Of a stretch of DNA of 9,563 nucleotides, positions 1 to 6,257 are shown one piece after another (positions within the stretch are counted from its first letter, which is position 1; every line of letters starts with the position of its first letter). Below the pieces are notes generated by a model. The model did not search any database. It was not told where the DNA came from and worked only from the letters and a program-made list of their open reading frames with translations. This DNA comes from Solirubrobacterales bacterium. GTDB taxonomy: Bacteria; Actinomycetota; Thermoleophilia; Solirubrobacterales; Solirubrobacteraceae. The position numbers and the translations under genes are program-made. Location: assembly GCA_025964065.1 (NCBI GenBank), contig JAOPZO010000132.1, positions 1 through 9,563 on the forward strand, in the 5' to 3' direction.

Positions 1-1598
1 GCCGCGACGTCGCGCGCGGCCGTGAGGCCGAGGCGCGTACGGCGCAGAAGCGCGTCGCCGACCGTGCGGGCCTGCTCGTGCCGGGCGGCGTAGGCGACCT
101 CGGCCAGGAGGTCCGGCGGGCGCCCGGTCCCGTCGACGACGGGCTGCGCGAGCTCCCCGCGCTCCTGGGCGATGAGCAGCACGTCGTGCGCGTGGTGCCC
201 GTAGCGGCCCGCGAGCTGCGCGTACGCCTCGTCCGGCACGCCCTCGACCCGCGGCAGGTCCTCGATCGCGACGGCCTGGCCGAGCGGGATCTCGTGGGTG
301 CGGCAGGGCGCGTCCCGCGCCTCGCGCTCCACGAGGCGGTCCACGGCCATCTTCGCCATCCGCCGCCACGTCGTGAGCTTCCCGCCCGTGATCGTGATCA
401 TGCCGCTCGAGGTCTCGTACAGCTCGGCCTTGCGCGAGATGTCCACGGACTTCTTCGGGTCGCCCGTGGAGATGAGCGGCCGGACGCCCGCGAAGGCGCC
501 CGCGATGTCCGAGGGCTCGAGCGCCGTGCCGAAGTAGGCGTTCGTCGCGTCGAGGAGGTACGCGATGTCCTCGGGCTGCGGGGAGACGTGGTCGAGCGCG
601 TGCGGGTCCTCGCTCGGCTCCACCTCGTTGTCCGTGGTCCCGATGAGGGTCCCGCCGAGCCACGGCAGGGCGAAGATCGTCCGGCCGCCGCCCGCGGGCA
701 GGATCGCCCCCGAGAGGAGCGGCACCTGGTCGTGGCGGAGGGTGATGTGGGTGCCGCGCGAGGGCCTGATGACCGGCACCTCGGCCTCGTCGTGCAGCTC
801 CTGCGGGCGCAGGCGGTCCGCCCACACGCCCGTGGCGTTCACGACGTTGTCCGCGTGCACGGGGAAGGCGTCCCCCGTCATCGCGTCGACGACCTGCACC
901 CCGCGCGAGCGGCCGTCCGCGTCGAGCAGGTCGGTCACCTCGAGCCCGTTGCAGCAGACCGCGCCGAAGCGCTCCGCCTCCTGCAGCACGGTCAGCACGA
1001 GCCGCGCGTCGTCGGTCTGGCAGTCGTAGAAGAGGTAGCCCGAGGTCGGCCGGCGGCCTGCGAGCGCCGGGAGGCGCTCCACGACCTCCTCCCCCGAGAT
1101 GACGCGGTGGCGGTCGGGCGCCCAGTCCGCGAGCCCGTCGCCGTCCGTGTCGGCGACCGCGAGAGCCCCGCGCTCCTCCTGCGGCGCGGCGCCGCGGCGG
1201 CCGCGGCGCGAGGAGATCTTGTCGACCGACATGACGTCGTAGAGGTTCAGGCCCACGCCCGTGAGCCGGTCCGGGCGCTGGCCGTCGAAGGCGGCGACCA
1301 CGAGCGGGAGCGGCTTCACGAGGTGCGGCGCGAGCTTCACGTTGATCTGCCGCTCGAGCAGCGCCTCGCGGACCAGGCCCAGGTCGAAGTTCTGGAGGTA
1401 GCGCAGCCCGCCGTGGACGAGCTTGGAGGACCGGCTGGAGGTGCCCGAGGCGTAGTCGTGGCGCTCCACGAGCGCCACGGAGTAGCCGCGCGTCGCGGCG
1501 TCGAGGGCCACCCCCGCCCCCGTGATGCCGCCACCGACGACGACGACGTCGAAGTGCTCGGCGGCGAGGGCGGCGATGGCGTCTGCGCGGGTGATCAC
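1..1598 (-). CDS. glpD: Aerobic glycerol-3-phosphate dehydrogenase (FAD), 3' end cut by window edge
   Basis: Oxidises sn-glycerol-3-phosphate to dihydroxyacetone phosphate at the inner face of the membrane and passes electrons through FAD to the quinone pool. 532 residues are visible with no stop, so only a short C-terminal tail should be missing (family usually about 500-585). An N-terminal dinucleotide-binding fold shows GGGITGAG at residues 22-29 with the acidic E45 at the end of the second strand. The GlpD signature SGTSSRSSKLVHGGLRYL follows at about 51-68. Later segments read GVRPLIS and ITGGKLTTWRRMA, typical of the catalytic FAD-dependent oxidoreductase domain. The end (RHEQARTVGDALLRRTRLGL) matches the helical C-terminal domain of GlpD. 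The GTG at 1598-1596 is chosen because an in-frame TAG lies 15 bases upstream and no start lies between. The purine-rich AGGGGA before it sits too close for a normal ribosome site, so the mRNA may be nearly leaderless. No glpF or glpK is visible. Confidence 0.95.
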   Translation of the reverse strand, partial: MITRADAIAALAAEHFDVVVVGGGITGAGVALDAATRGYSVALVERHDYASGTSSRSSKLVHGGLRYLQNFDLGLVREALLERQINVKLAPHLVKPLPLVVAAFDGQRPDRLTGVGLNLYDVMSVDKISSRRGRRGAAPQEERGALAVADTDGDGLADWAPDRHRVISGEEVVERLPALAGRRPTSGYLFYDCQTDDARLVLTVLQEAERFGAVCCNGLEVTDLLDADGRSRGVQVVDAMTGDAFPVHADNVVNATGVWADRLRPQELHDEAEVPVIRPSRGTHITLRHDQVPLLSGAILPAGGGRTIFALPWLGGTLIGTTDNEVEPSEDPHALDHVSPQPEDIAYLLDATNAYFGTALEPSDIAGAFAGVRPLISTGDPKKSVDISRKAELYETSSGMITITGGKLTTWRRMAKMAVDRLVEREARDAPCRTHEIPLGQAVAIEDLPRVEGVPDEAYAQLAGRYGHHAHDVLLIAQERGELAQPVVDGTGRPPDLLAEVAYAARHEQARTVGDALLRRTRLGLTAARDVA

Positions 1599-1607
1599 GT
1601 CCCCTGC

Positions 1608-1613
1608 AGTCTA
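1608..1613 (-). promoter_or_regulatory. Putative -10 element of glpD (TAGACT)
   Basis: On the minus strand TAGACT (TANNNT pattern) lies 9 nt before the GTG start, inside a GTAGACTGC box (1606-1614) that resembles boxes before the next two plus-strand genes. No good -35 is seen. The placement would give a transcript starting at or a few bases before the start codon. Its TAG is also the in-frame stop that delimits the glpD start. Confidence 0.45.
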
Positions 1614-1615
1614 CG

Positions 1616-1647
1616 CCGGGCCCGGACGGCCCCCGTGCCAGGGGCCG
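1616..1647. promoter_or_regulatory. Palindromes in the glpD / SDR divergent promoter region
   Basis: The 66-bp gap between the divergent starts holds a perfect 10-bp palindrome CCGGGCCCGG (1616-1625) and a 7-bp inverted repeat CGGCCCC (1627-1633) / GGGGCCG (1641-1647) with a 7-nt spacer. Both lie between the two putative -10 boxes, where a regulator could act on both genes. In DNA this rich in G+C such palindromes also arise by chance, so the operator role is only a suggestion. Confidence 0.3.
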
Positions 1648-1650
1648 CGG

Positions 1651-1656
1651 TAGCGT
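1651..1656 (+). promoter_or_regulatory. Putative -10 element of the SDR gene (TAGCGT)
   Basis: TAGCGT (TANNNT) ends 8 nt before the ATG at 1665, within a GTAGCGTGC box (1650-1658). No Shine-Dalgarno sequence precedes the ATG. The arrangement fits leaderless transcription as known in actinobacteria, where the -10 lies about 7 nt before a start codon that is also the first transcribed base. Confidence 0.45.
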
Positions 1657-1664
1657 GCGGCCCG

Positions 1665-2744
1665 ATGGAGCACTCCACGATCCTGTTCACCGGCTTCCCC
1701 GGCTTCATCGGCGGGCGGCTCATCCCGCGCCTGCTCGCGGATGCGCCCGGGGCGACCGTCGTCGCCCTCGTGGAGCCCCGGATGGTCGAGCGCGCGCGCA
1801 CGGCCGCCGCCGCGATCGACCCCGTCCGGGTCGTGGTGGAGCCCGGCGACATCACGGATCCGCGGCTCGGGCTCTCCCCGGCCCGGTACGCGGAGCTCGC
1901 CGCGAGCACGACGCAGGTGCACCACCTCGCGGCGGTCTACGACCTCGCGGTCCCGCTCGCGATCGCCGAGCGCGTCAACGTCCTCGGCACCCAGCACGTC
2001 ATCGCGTTCTGCCGCGCCGCGCCGCGCCTCGAGCGCCACCACTACGTCTCCACGTGCTACGTCGCGGGGAAGCGCTCGGGCCGCGTCATGGAGGGCGACC
2101 TCGCGGCGGGCCAGGCCTTCAAGAACCACTACGAGTCGACGAAGTTCGGTGCCGAGGTGCTCGTCCGCGCCTCCATGGCCGAGGTCCCGACGACGATCTA
2201 CCGCCCGGCGATCGTCGTGGGCGACTCGCGGACGGGCGTCACCGCGAAGTTCGACGGCCCCTACTACCTCCTGCGCAGCATGCAGTCGCTCGGGCCGCGC
2301 GCGCCGATCCCGCAGACGGGGCGCGGCGACGCGACGTTCAACGTCGTCCCCGTCGACTTCGTCATCGACGCCATCGCCGCGGGCGCCGCGAGCCCCGAGG
2401 CCGTGGGCGAGACGCTCCACCTCTGCGACCCCGCCCCCGTCACCTCCGCGGAGCTGAACAAGACGTTCGCTCGGCTCTACGCGGGGCGCGAGCCGAGCTA
2501 CCGGGTCCCGGCCGGCGTCGTCGACCGCGCGCTGAAGCTCGCGCCGGTCCGGAAGCTCTTCGGCGGCACCCCGCGCGAGTCGGTCGCCTACCTCAACCAC
2601 CCCGTCTCCTTCGACACGACGCGCGCGGACGCCATCCTCGGCGCCGCCGGCCTGCGGTGCCCGCGCTTCGCGGACTACGCGCCCGCACTCGTGTCGTTCT
2701 TCCGCGAGCACCAGGACGACCCCGCCTTCGGCGCCACGCCGTAG
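1665..2744 (+). CDS. Extended SDR oxidoreductase, MupV / fatty-acyl reductase-like
   Basis: A 359-residue NAD(P)-dependent oxidoreductase of the extended short-chain dehydrogenase superfamily, cytoplasmic (no signal peptide). The nucleotide-binding motif TGFPGFIG is at residues 9-16, GDIT near 61-64, and N105 lies in NVLGT. The catalytic residues are S129/T130 in HYVSTCYVAG and Y156/K160 in YESTK. The segment IYRPAIVVGDSRTG, followed by KFDGPYYLLR, is typical of the subgroup related to MupV, fatty-acyl-CoA reductases and thioester-reductase domains (NAD_binding_4 type), rather than sugar epimerases. The substrate is therefore probably an acyl thioester, aldehyde or lipid-like ketone, but the sequence alone does not fix it. 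The ATG is chosen because the glycine motif then starts at the usual distance and the divergent promoter lies just upstream. manA follows after 9 nt, but that short gap contains its own promoter-like box, so they need not be one operon. Confidence 0.88.
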   Translation: MEHSTILFTGFPGFIGGRLIPRLLADAPGATVVALVEPRMVERARTAAAAIDPVRVVVEPGDITDPRLGLSPARYAELAASTTQVHHLAAVYDLAVPLAIAERVNVLGTQHVIAFCRAAPRLERHHYVSTCYVAGKRSGRVMEGDLAAGQAFKNHYESTKFGAEVLVRASMAEVPTTIYRPAIVVGDSRTGVTAKFDGPYYLLRSMQSLGPRAPIPQTGRGDATFNVVPVDFVIDAIAAGAASPEAVGETLHLCDPAPVTSAELNKTFARLYAGREPSYRVPAGVVDRALKLAPVRKLFGGTPRESVAYLNHPVSFDTTRADAILGAAGLRCPRFADYAPALVSFFREHQDDPAFGATP

Positions 2745-2747
2745 CCT
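2742..2747 (+). promoter_or_regulatory. Putative -10 element of manA overlapping the upstream stop codon (TAGCCT)
   Basis: TAGCCT begins with the TAG stop codon of the SDR gene and ends 6 nt before the manA ATG. It sits in GTAGCCTGC (2741-2749), matching the boxes before glpD and the SDR gene. manA has no Shine-Dalgarno sequence, so a leaderless transcript from this element is plausible. Read-through from the SDR gene is the alternative. Confidence 0.4.
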
Positions 2748-2753
2748 GCGCCG

Positions 2754-3692
2754 ATGCCCGCCCCGCTCACCTTCACGCCGCTCTTCATGGAGCGCGTCTG
2801 GGGCGGGCGCGCGCTCGAGGAGGCCTTCGGCAGGCCGCTGCCCGAGGGCGCGCCGATCGGGGAGGCGTGGGAGCTCGTGGACCGGCCCGAGGCGCAGAGC
2901 GTCGTGGCCGCCGGACCGCTCGCCGGCACCGAGCTGCACGCGCTCTGGAGCTCCCCGGACCGCGAGCGCCTCTTCGGCACGCGCGCCCGGGGCGCCGGGA
3001 ACCGCTTTCCGCTCCTCGTGAAGCTCCTGGACGCGCGCGAGACGCTCTCCGTGCAGGTGCACCCGCCGCCCGGCCTGGCCGGGAGGCTCGACGGGGAGCC
3101 CAAGAGCGAGTGCTGGTACGTCGCCCGGGCCGAGCGGGGCGCGCACCTGTTCGCGGGCCTGGCCGCGGGCGTGACGCAGGAGCGGTTCTCCGCCGCCCTC
3201 GACGCCGGCGAGGACGTCTCCGCGCTCCTGCACCGCATCCCCGTCGCCCCTGGAGACGCGCTCTTCATCCCCTCGGGCCGGGTGCACGCGATCGGCGCGG
3301 GCTGCCTCATCGTCGAGGTCCAGCAGAACTCGGACACGACCTACCGGGTGTACGACTTCGATCGCCCCGGCCTCGACGGGCAGCCGCGGGAGCTGCACGT
3401 CCCGGAGTCGCTCGCCGCGATCGACTTCGGCGACGTGGAGCCCGCGCTGCGTCCGCCGGGCGACGGGGTCGTCGCGGCCACGGACTTCTTCACGCTCACG
3501 CGCCGCACGCTCGGGGGGCCGGAGCGCGTCACGGCCCCCGGGGAGTGCGCGCTCGTGCAGGTCCTCGAGGGCGAGGCGCGCTGCGGCGCGGAGCGCTTCG
3601 GGCCGGGCGCCGCGTTCCTCGTGCCGGCGGACGCCGGCGACGAGCTCCCGGTCTCGGGCCCCGCGGAGGTCCTGGTGACCGAGCTGCCCTAG
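2754..3692 (+). CDS. manA: Mannose-6-phosphate isomerase, class I (short type)
   Basis: Interconverts mannose-6-phosphate and fructose-6-phosphate in the cytoplasm, feeding GDP-mannose and mannosylated envelope components or allowing use of mannose. 312 residues, close to the short Bacillus-type class I enzymes (about 315) and shorter than the enterobacterial form (about 390). The N-terminus has the usual FMERVWGG (residues 11-18) and IGEAWEL (35-41). The Zn site is intact: Q101 and H103 in LSVQVHP, E119 in KSECWYV, and H178 in SGRVHAIG. The active-site stretch NSDTTYRVYDFDR covers 192-204. The cupin-like C-terminal part ends at a TAG shared in antiparallel with the stop of the convergent SMP-30 gene. 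No Shine-Dalgarno is visible; see the -10-like box at 2742. Identification is secure from the combined motifs. Confidence 0.95.
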   Translation: MPAPLTFTPLFMERVWGGRALEEAFGRPLPEGAPIGEAWELVDRPEAQSVVAAGPLAGTELHALWSSPDRERLFGTRARGAGNRFPLLVKLLDARETLSVQVHPPPGLAGRLDGEPKSECWYVARAERGAHLFAGLAAGVTQERFSAALDAGEDVSALLHRIPVAPGDALFIPSGRVHAIGAGCLIVEVQQNSDTTYRVYDFDRPGLDGQPRELHVPESLAAIDFGDVEPALRPPGDGVVAATDFFTLTRRTLGGPERVTAPGECALVQVLEGEARCGAERFGPGAAFLVPADAGDELPVSGPAEVLVTELP

Positions 3693-4492
3693 CTCGTGCA
3701 GGGCGGGACGGCGCGGCCCTGCACGCCGACGCCGCGCAGCCGCAGCAGCGCGCCCGCGGTGGCCACGAGCAGGTCGTCCTCCCCCGCGAACGCGACGCTC
3801 GAGACGAACTCGGCGCCCGGGACGTCGAGGCGCTCGCGCAGCTGCCCGTCCGGCGTGAAGCGTGCGATGCCGCCGCCCGGTCCGAGCGCGACCCACACGT
3901 CGCCCTCCGCGTCCACGGCGAGCCCGTCGGGCGCCCCGTCGGGCACCCGGGCGAAGACGCGGCGACCGCCGCCGTCGGCGTCGCAGGCGAGCACCTCGCC
4001 CGTGTGGAAGTCGCTCACGTAGGTCGTCGCGCCGTCGGGCGCGAGGCCGATCCCGTTGGGCCACACGACGCCCTCCAGGAACGGCTCGGGCTCCCCGCCG
4101 CGCCGTGGCGGCACGCGCCACACCTCGCCCGGAACGGGCTCCTCGCCCGCCCTGGGCCGGAAGCGGAGCGCGCCCACGAGGAGCGCGCCGTCGTCCGTGG
4201 TGACCAGGTCGTTGAAGCCCTTCATGCCGCCCCGCAGGCCGAGGAGCTCGCGGTCGTCCCCGCGGGCGCCGACCACGAGCACGTCCCGGCCCGTCACGAC
4301 GATCCCGCCCTTGGCGTGCGGCACGAGGCCGCCGATCCCGCGGCGCCCCTCGAGGACCGCGTCGGCGCGCTTGCCGCCGGTCCAGCGGAAGACGCCGCCC
4401 GCGACGACGTCCGCGAACAGGACCCCGCCCTGCGCGTCCTCGCGCGGCCCCTCGACGAGCACCTGCCCGCCGACGAGCCGCTCGAAGCTCAC
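3689..4492 (-). CDS. SMP-30/gluconolactonase/LRE family protein
   Basis: A 267-residue six-bladed beta-propeller of the SMP-30 family, metal-dependent lactonases acting on gluconolactone or related sugar lactones. The expected metal ligands are present: E14 in VEGPR, N146 in VWPNGIGLAPDG and D189 in GAPDGLAVDAEG. N94 in GFNDL matches the substrate-pocket asparagine. No signal peptide, so probably cytoplasmic. The GTG start overlaps the pntB stop (GTGA at 4489-4492), and a GGAGGAG ribosome site lies 11 nt upstream inside pntB, so translation is probably coupled to pntB. This makes it the last gene of the pnt operon. The gene ends at 3689-3691 with a TAG that overlaps the manA stop. A link between lactone hydrolysis and NADPH supply is attractive but inferred. 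Substrate is unknown; a non-lactonase propeller esterase is possible. Confidence 0.88.
   Translation of the reverse strand: MSFERLVGGQVLVEGPREDAQGGVLFADVVAGGVFRWTGGKRADAVLEGRRGIGGLVPHAKGGIVVTGRDVLVVGARGDDRELLGLRGGMKGFNDLVTTDDGALLVGALRFRPRAGEEPVPGEVWRVPPRRGGEPEPFLEGVVWPNGIGLAPDGATTYVSDFHTGEVLACDADGGGRRVFARVPDGAPDGLAVDAEGDVWVALGPGGGIARFTPDGQLRERLDVPGAEFVSSVAFAGEDDLLVATAGALLRLRGVGVQGRAVPPCTS
3695..3725. terminator. Inverted repeat just after the manA stop, inside the SMP-30 gene end
   Basis: A perfect 10-bp stem (3695-3704 CGTGCAGGGC with 3716-3725 GCCCTGCACG) and an 11-nt loop begin 2 nt after the manA TAG. There is no T-run on either side, so it is not a canonical intrinsic terminator. It also codes for the last residues of the convergent SMP-30 protein. 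It may mark the transcript end for manA, or limit head-on transcription at this zero-gap junction. Confidence 0.4.
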
Positions 4493-5901
4493 AGCGCCTT
4501 GAGCTCCTCCGTCACCTCGGAGATCGACTTCTTGGCGTCGCCGAAGAGCATGGAGGTCTTCGGGTTGACGAACAGCGGGTTGTCGATGCCGGCGTAGCCC
4601 GAGCTCATGGAGCGCTTGAGCACGATGATCGACTGCGACTCGTCGACGTTCAGGATCGGCATCCCGTAGATCGGCGAGTCCGCCTTCGTGCGGGCGTCCG
4701 GGTTCGTGACGTCGTTGGCGCCGATGACGATGGAGACGTCCGTGCGGGGGAACTCCCCGTTGATGTCGTCCATCTCCTTGAGCTGCTCGTAGGGCACGTC
4801 GGCCTCCGCGAGCAGCACGTTCATGTGGCCCGGCATGCGGCCCGCGACCGGGTGGATCGCGTACTTGACCTCGACGCCCTTGGCCTCGAGGAGCTTCGCC
4901 ATCTCGCGGACCGCGTGCTGGGCCTGCGAGACCGCCATGCCGTAGCCCGGCACGACGACGACCTGGCGGGCGTAGGCCATCTGGATCGCGACGTCGGAGG
5001 CGCTCGTGGAGCGGACCGTGCCGCCCGAGGCGCTCGTGGCGCCCGCGGCCGCCTCGACGGTGCCGCCGAAGCCGCCCACGACGACCGAGGTGATCGTGCG
5101 GTTCATGGCGACGGCCATCTGCTGCGTGAGGATCGTGCCGGACGCGCCGACGATCATGCCCGCGACGATGAGCGCGGGGTTGTTCAGCGAGACGCCCGCG
5201 GCCGCGGCCGCGAGGCCCGTGAACGCGTTGAGCAGGGAGATGACGACGGGCATGTCCGCGCCGCCGATCGGGAGCACGAGCAGCAGCCCGAAGATCCCGG
5301 AGAGGACGAGCAGCGCGACGATGAGCAGCTCCGCGTCCGCGCCGGCCACGATCGCCACGCCGCACGCGATCGCGCCGCCGAGCATCAGGACCTGGGCCGG
5401 CAGCTGCGCAGCGCCGAGGGTCCGGGACTTGCCGTCGATGAGCTCCTGGAGCTTCGCGAACGCGACGTTCGAGCCCCAGAAGGAGACCGAGCCGATGATC
5501 GCGGAGAAGACCGAGAAGAGCGCGACGTAGGTCGGGACCGTCGAGAACGCGCCGGTCGAGCGGAACTCCGCCCAGGAGATGAGCGCGACCGCGCCGCCGC
5601 CCACGCCGTTGAAGAGCGCGACCATCTGCGGCATCGCGGTCATCTTCACCTTGAGCGCCGCCGGGACCGCGACCGCGGTGCCGATGACGAGGCCCACGAT
5701 GATCAGCACGGGGTTGTTGAAGTCGCCGACCAGGAGGGTCGTGACGACGGCGACGACCATGCCGGCCGCCGCGATGCGGTTGCCGCGCACGGCGGTCTTG
5801 GGGCCCGTGAGGCCGGAGAGCCCGTAGATGAACATGGCGAAGGCCACCATGTAGAGGACCGTCTTGAAGTTCGTGTCGGTGAGGATCGAGGCGAGGGTCA
5901 T
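4489..5901 (-). CDS. pntB: NAD(P) transhydrogenase subunit beta
   Basis: Membrane and NADP(H)-binding subunit of proton-translocating transhydrogenase, which uses the proton gradient to reduce NADP+ with NADH. 470 residues, close to the E. coli subunit (462). Residues 1 to about 270 are a series of hydrophobic helices (domain II), including the conserved IGGADMPVV (212-220). Residues from about 300 form the soluble domain III with VVVPGYGMAVSQAQ (315-328), the HPVAGRMPGHMNVLLAEA stretch (350-367), GANDVTNP (394-401) and KRSMSSGYAG (429-438), all NADP(H)-site motifs. The position of E. coli beta-His91 appears to be N98 (MPQMVALFNG). ATG overlaps the pntAb stop as ATGA (5898-5901), with GGAGGAGAAGG upstream as ribosome site. 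The 3' end overlaps the SMP-30 start by 4 bp. Confidence 0.97.
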   Translation of the reverse strand: MTLASILTDTNFKTVLYMVAFAMFIYGLSGLTGPKTAVRGNRIAAAGMVVAVVTTLLVGDFNNPVLIIVGLVIGTAVAVPAALKVKMTAMPQMVALFNGVGGGAVALISWAEFRSTGAFSTVPTYVALFSVFSAIIGSVSFWGSNVAFAKLQELIDGKSRTLGAAQLPAQVLMLGGAIACGVAIVAGADAELLIVALLVLSGIFGLLLVLPIGGADMPVVISLLNAFTGLAAAAAGVSLNNPALIVAGMIVGASGTILTQQMAVAMNRTITSVVVGGFGGTVEAAAGATSASGGTVRSTSASDVAIQMAYARQVVVVPGYGMAVSQAQHAVREMAKLLEAKGVEVKYAIHPVAGRMPGHMNVLLAEADVPYEQLKEMDDINGEFPRTDVSIVIGANDVTNPDARTKADSPIYGMPILNVDESQSIIVLKRSMSSGYAGIDNPLFVNPKTSMLFGDAKKSISEVTEELKAL

Positions 5902-6257
5902 GCCTTCTCCTCCGTGTCGGCCTCGACGAGCTCCTTGGGCTTCGCCTTGAACATCTCGAGCATCCGGTCGGTCACGACGAAGCCACCCACGACGTTGATG
6001 GCGCCGAAGAGCAGCGCGATGAAGAGGATCACCTGGGTGCCGGCGCCGAGGTCGGCGCCCTCGGCCAGGAGGAGCAGGCCGCCGAGGACGACGATGCCGT
6101 GGATGGCGTTCGTGCCCGACATGAGCGGCGTGTGGAGCGTGTTCGGCACCTTCGAGATGACGGCGTAGCCGACGAACCCCGAGAGCACGAGGATGATCAG
6201 GTTCTGCACCAGGGGGCTCGCGGTGGAGCCCTCGGTCACGGCGAGGACGGTGGTCAT
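5898..6257 (-). CDS. pntAb: NAD(P) transhydrogenase subunit alpha part 2 (membrane part)
   Basis: 119-residue membrane subunit equal to the C-terminal helices of fused PntA in E. coli. It appears as a separate polypeptide in three-subunit transhydrogenases such as those of Rhodospirillum rubrum and Thermus. Three hydrophobic helices are visible at about 17-34, 51-65 and 72-95, with the conserved LHTPLMSGTNAIHG motif at 41-54. H42 in that motif corresponds to the helix histidine proposed for proton transfer in the Thermus enzyme; H53 is an additional histidine nearby. The tail is charged (KPKELVEADTEEKA) and cytoplasmic. The ATG overlaps the pntAa stop (ATGA, 6254-6257) and has AGGAGG 9 nt upstream. 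It forms the proton channel with PntB domain II. Confidence 0.95.
   Translation of the reverse strand: MTTVLAVTEGSTASPLVQNLIILVLSGFVGYAVISKVPNTLHTPLMSGTNAIHGIVVLGGLLLLAEGADLGAGTQVILFIALLFGAINVVGGFVVTDRMLEMFKAKPKELVEADTEEKA

Noticed and set aside
78..1664. Long plus-strand open frame opposite glpD and running into the SDR gene
   Set aside because: Its first part is Arg/Ala/Val-rich antisense of a clearly recognised GlpD with all FAD motifs. Only the part from 1665 on is a real gene.
1611..4121. Minus-strand open frame of over 800 codons across the SDR gene and manA
   Set aside because: Low-complexity Arg/Ala/Gly translation opposite two genes with conserved catalytic motifs; typical of spurious frames in high-G+C DNA.
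1655..4597. Plus-strand open frame of 980 codons in another frame over SDR, manA and SMP-30
   Set aside because: Composition is Arg/Pro/Ala-rich with no domain, and it overlaps three supported genes on both strands.
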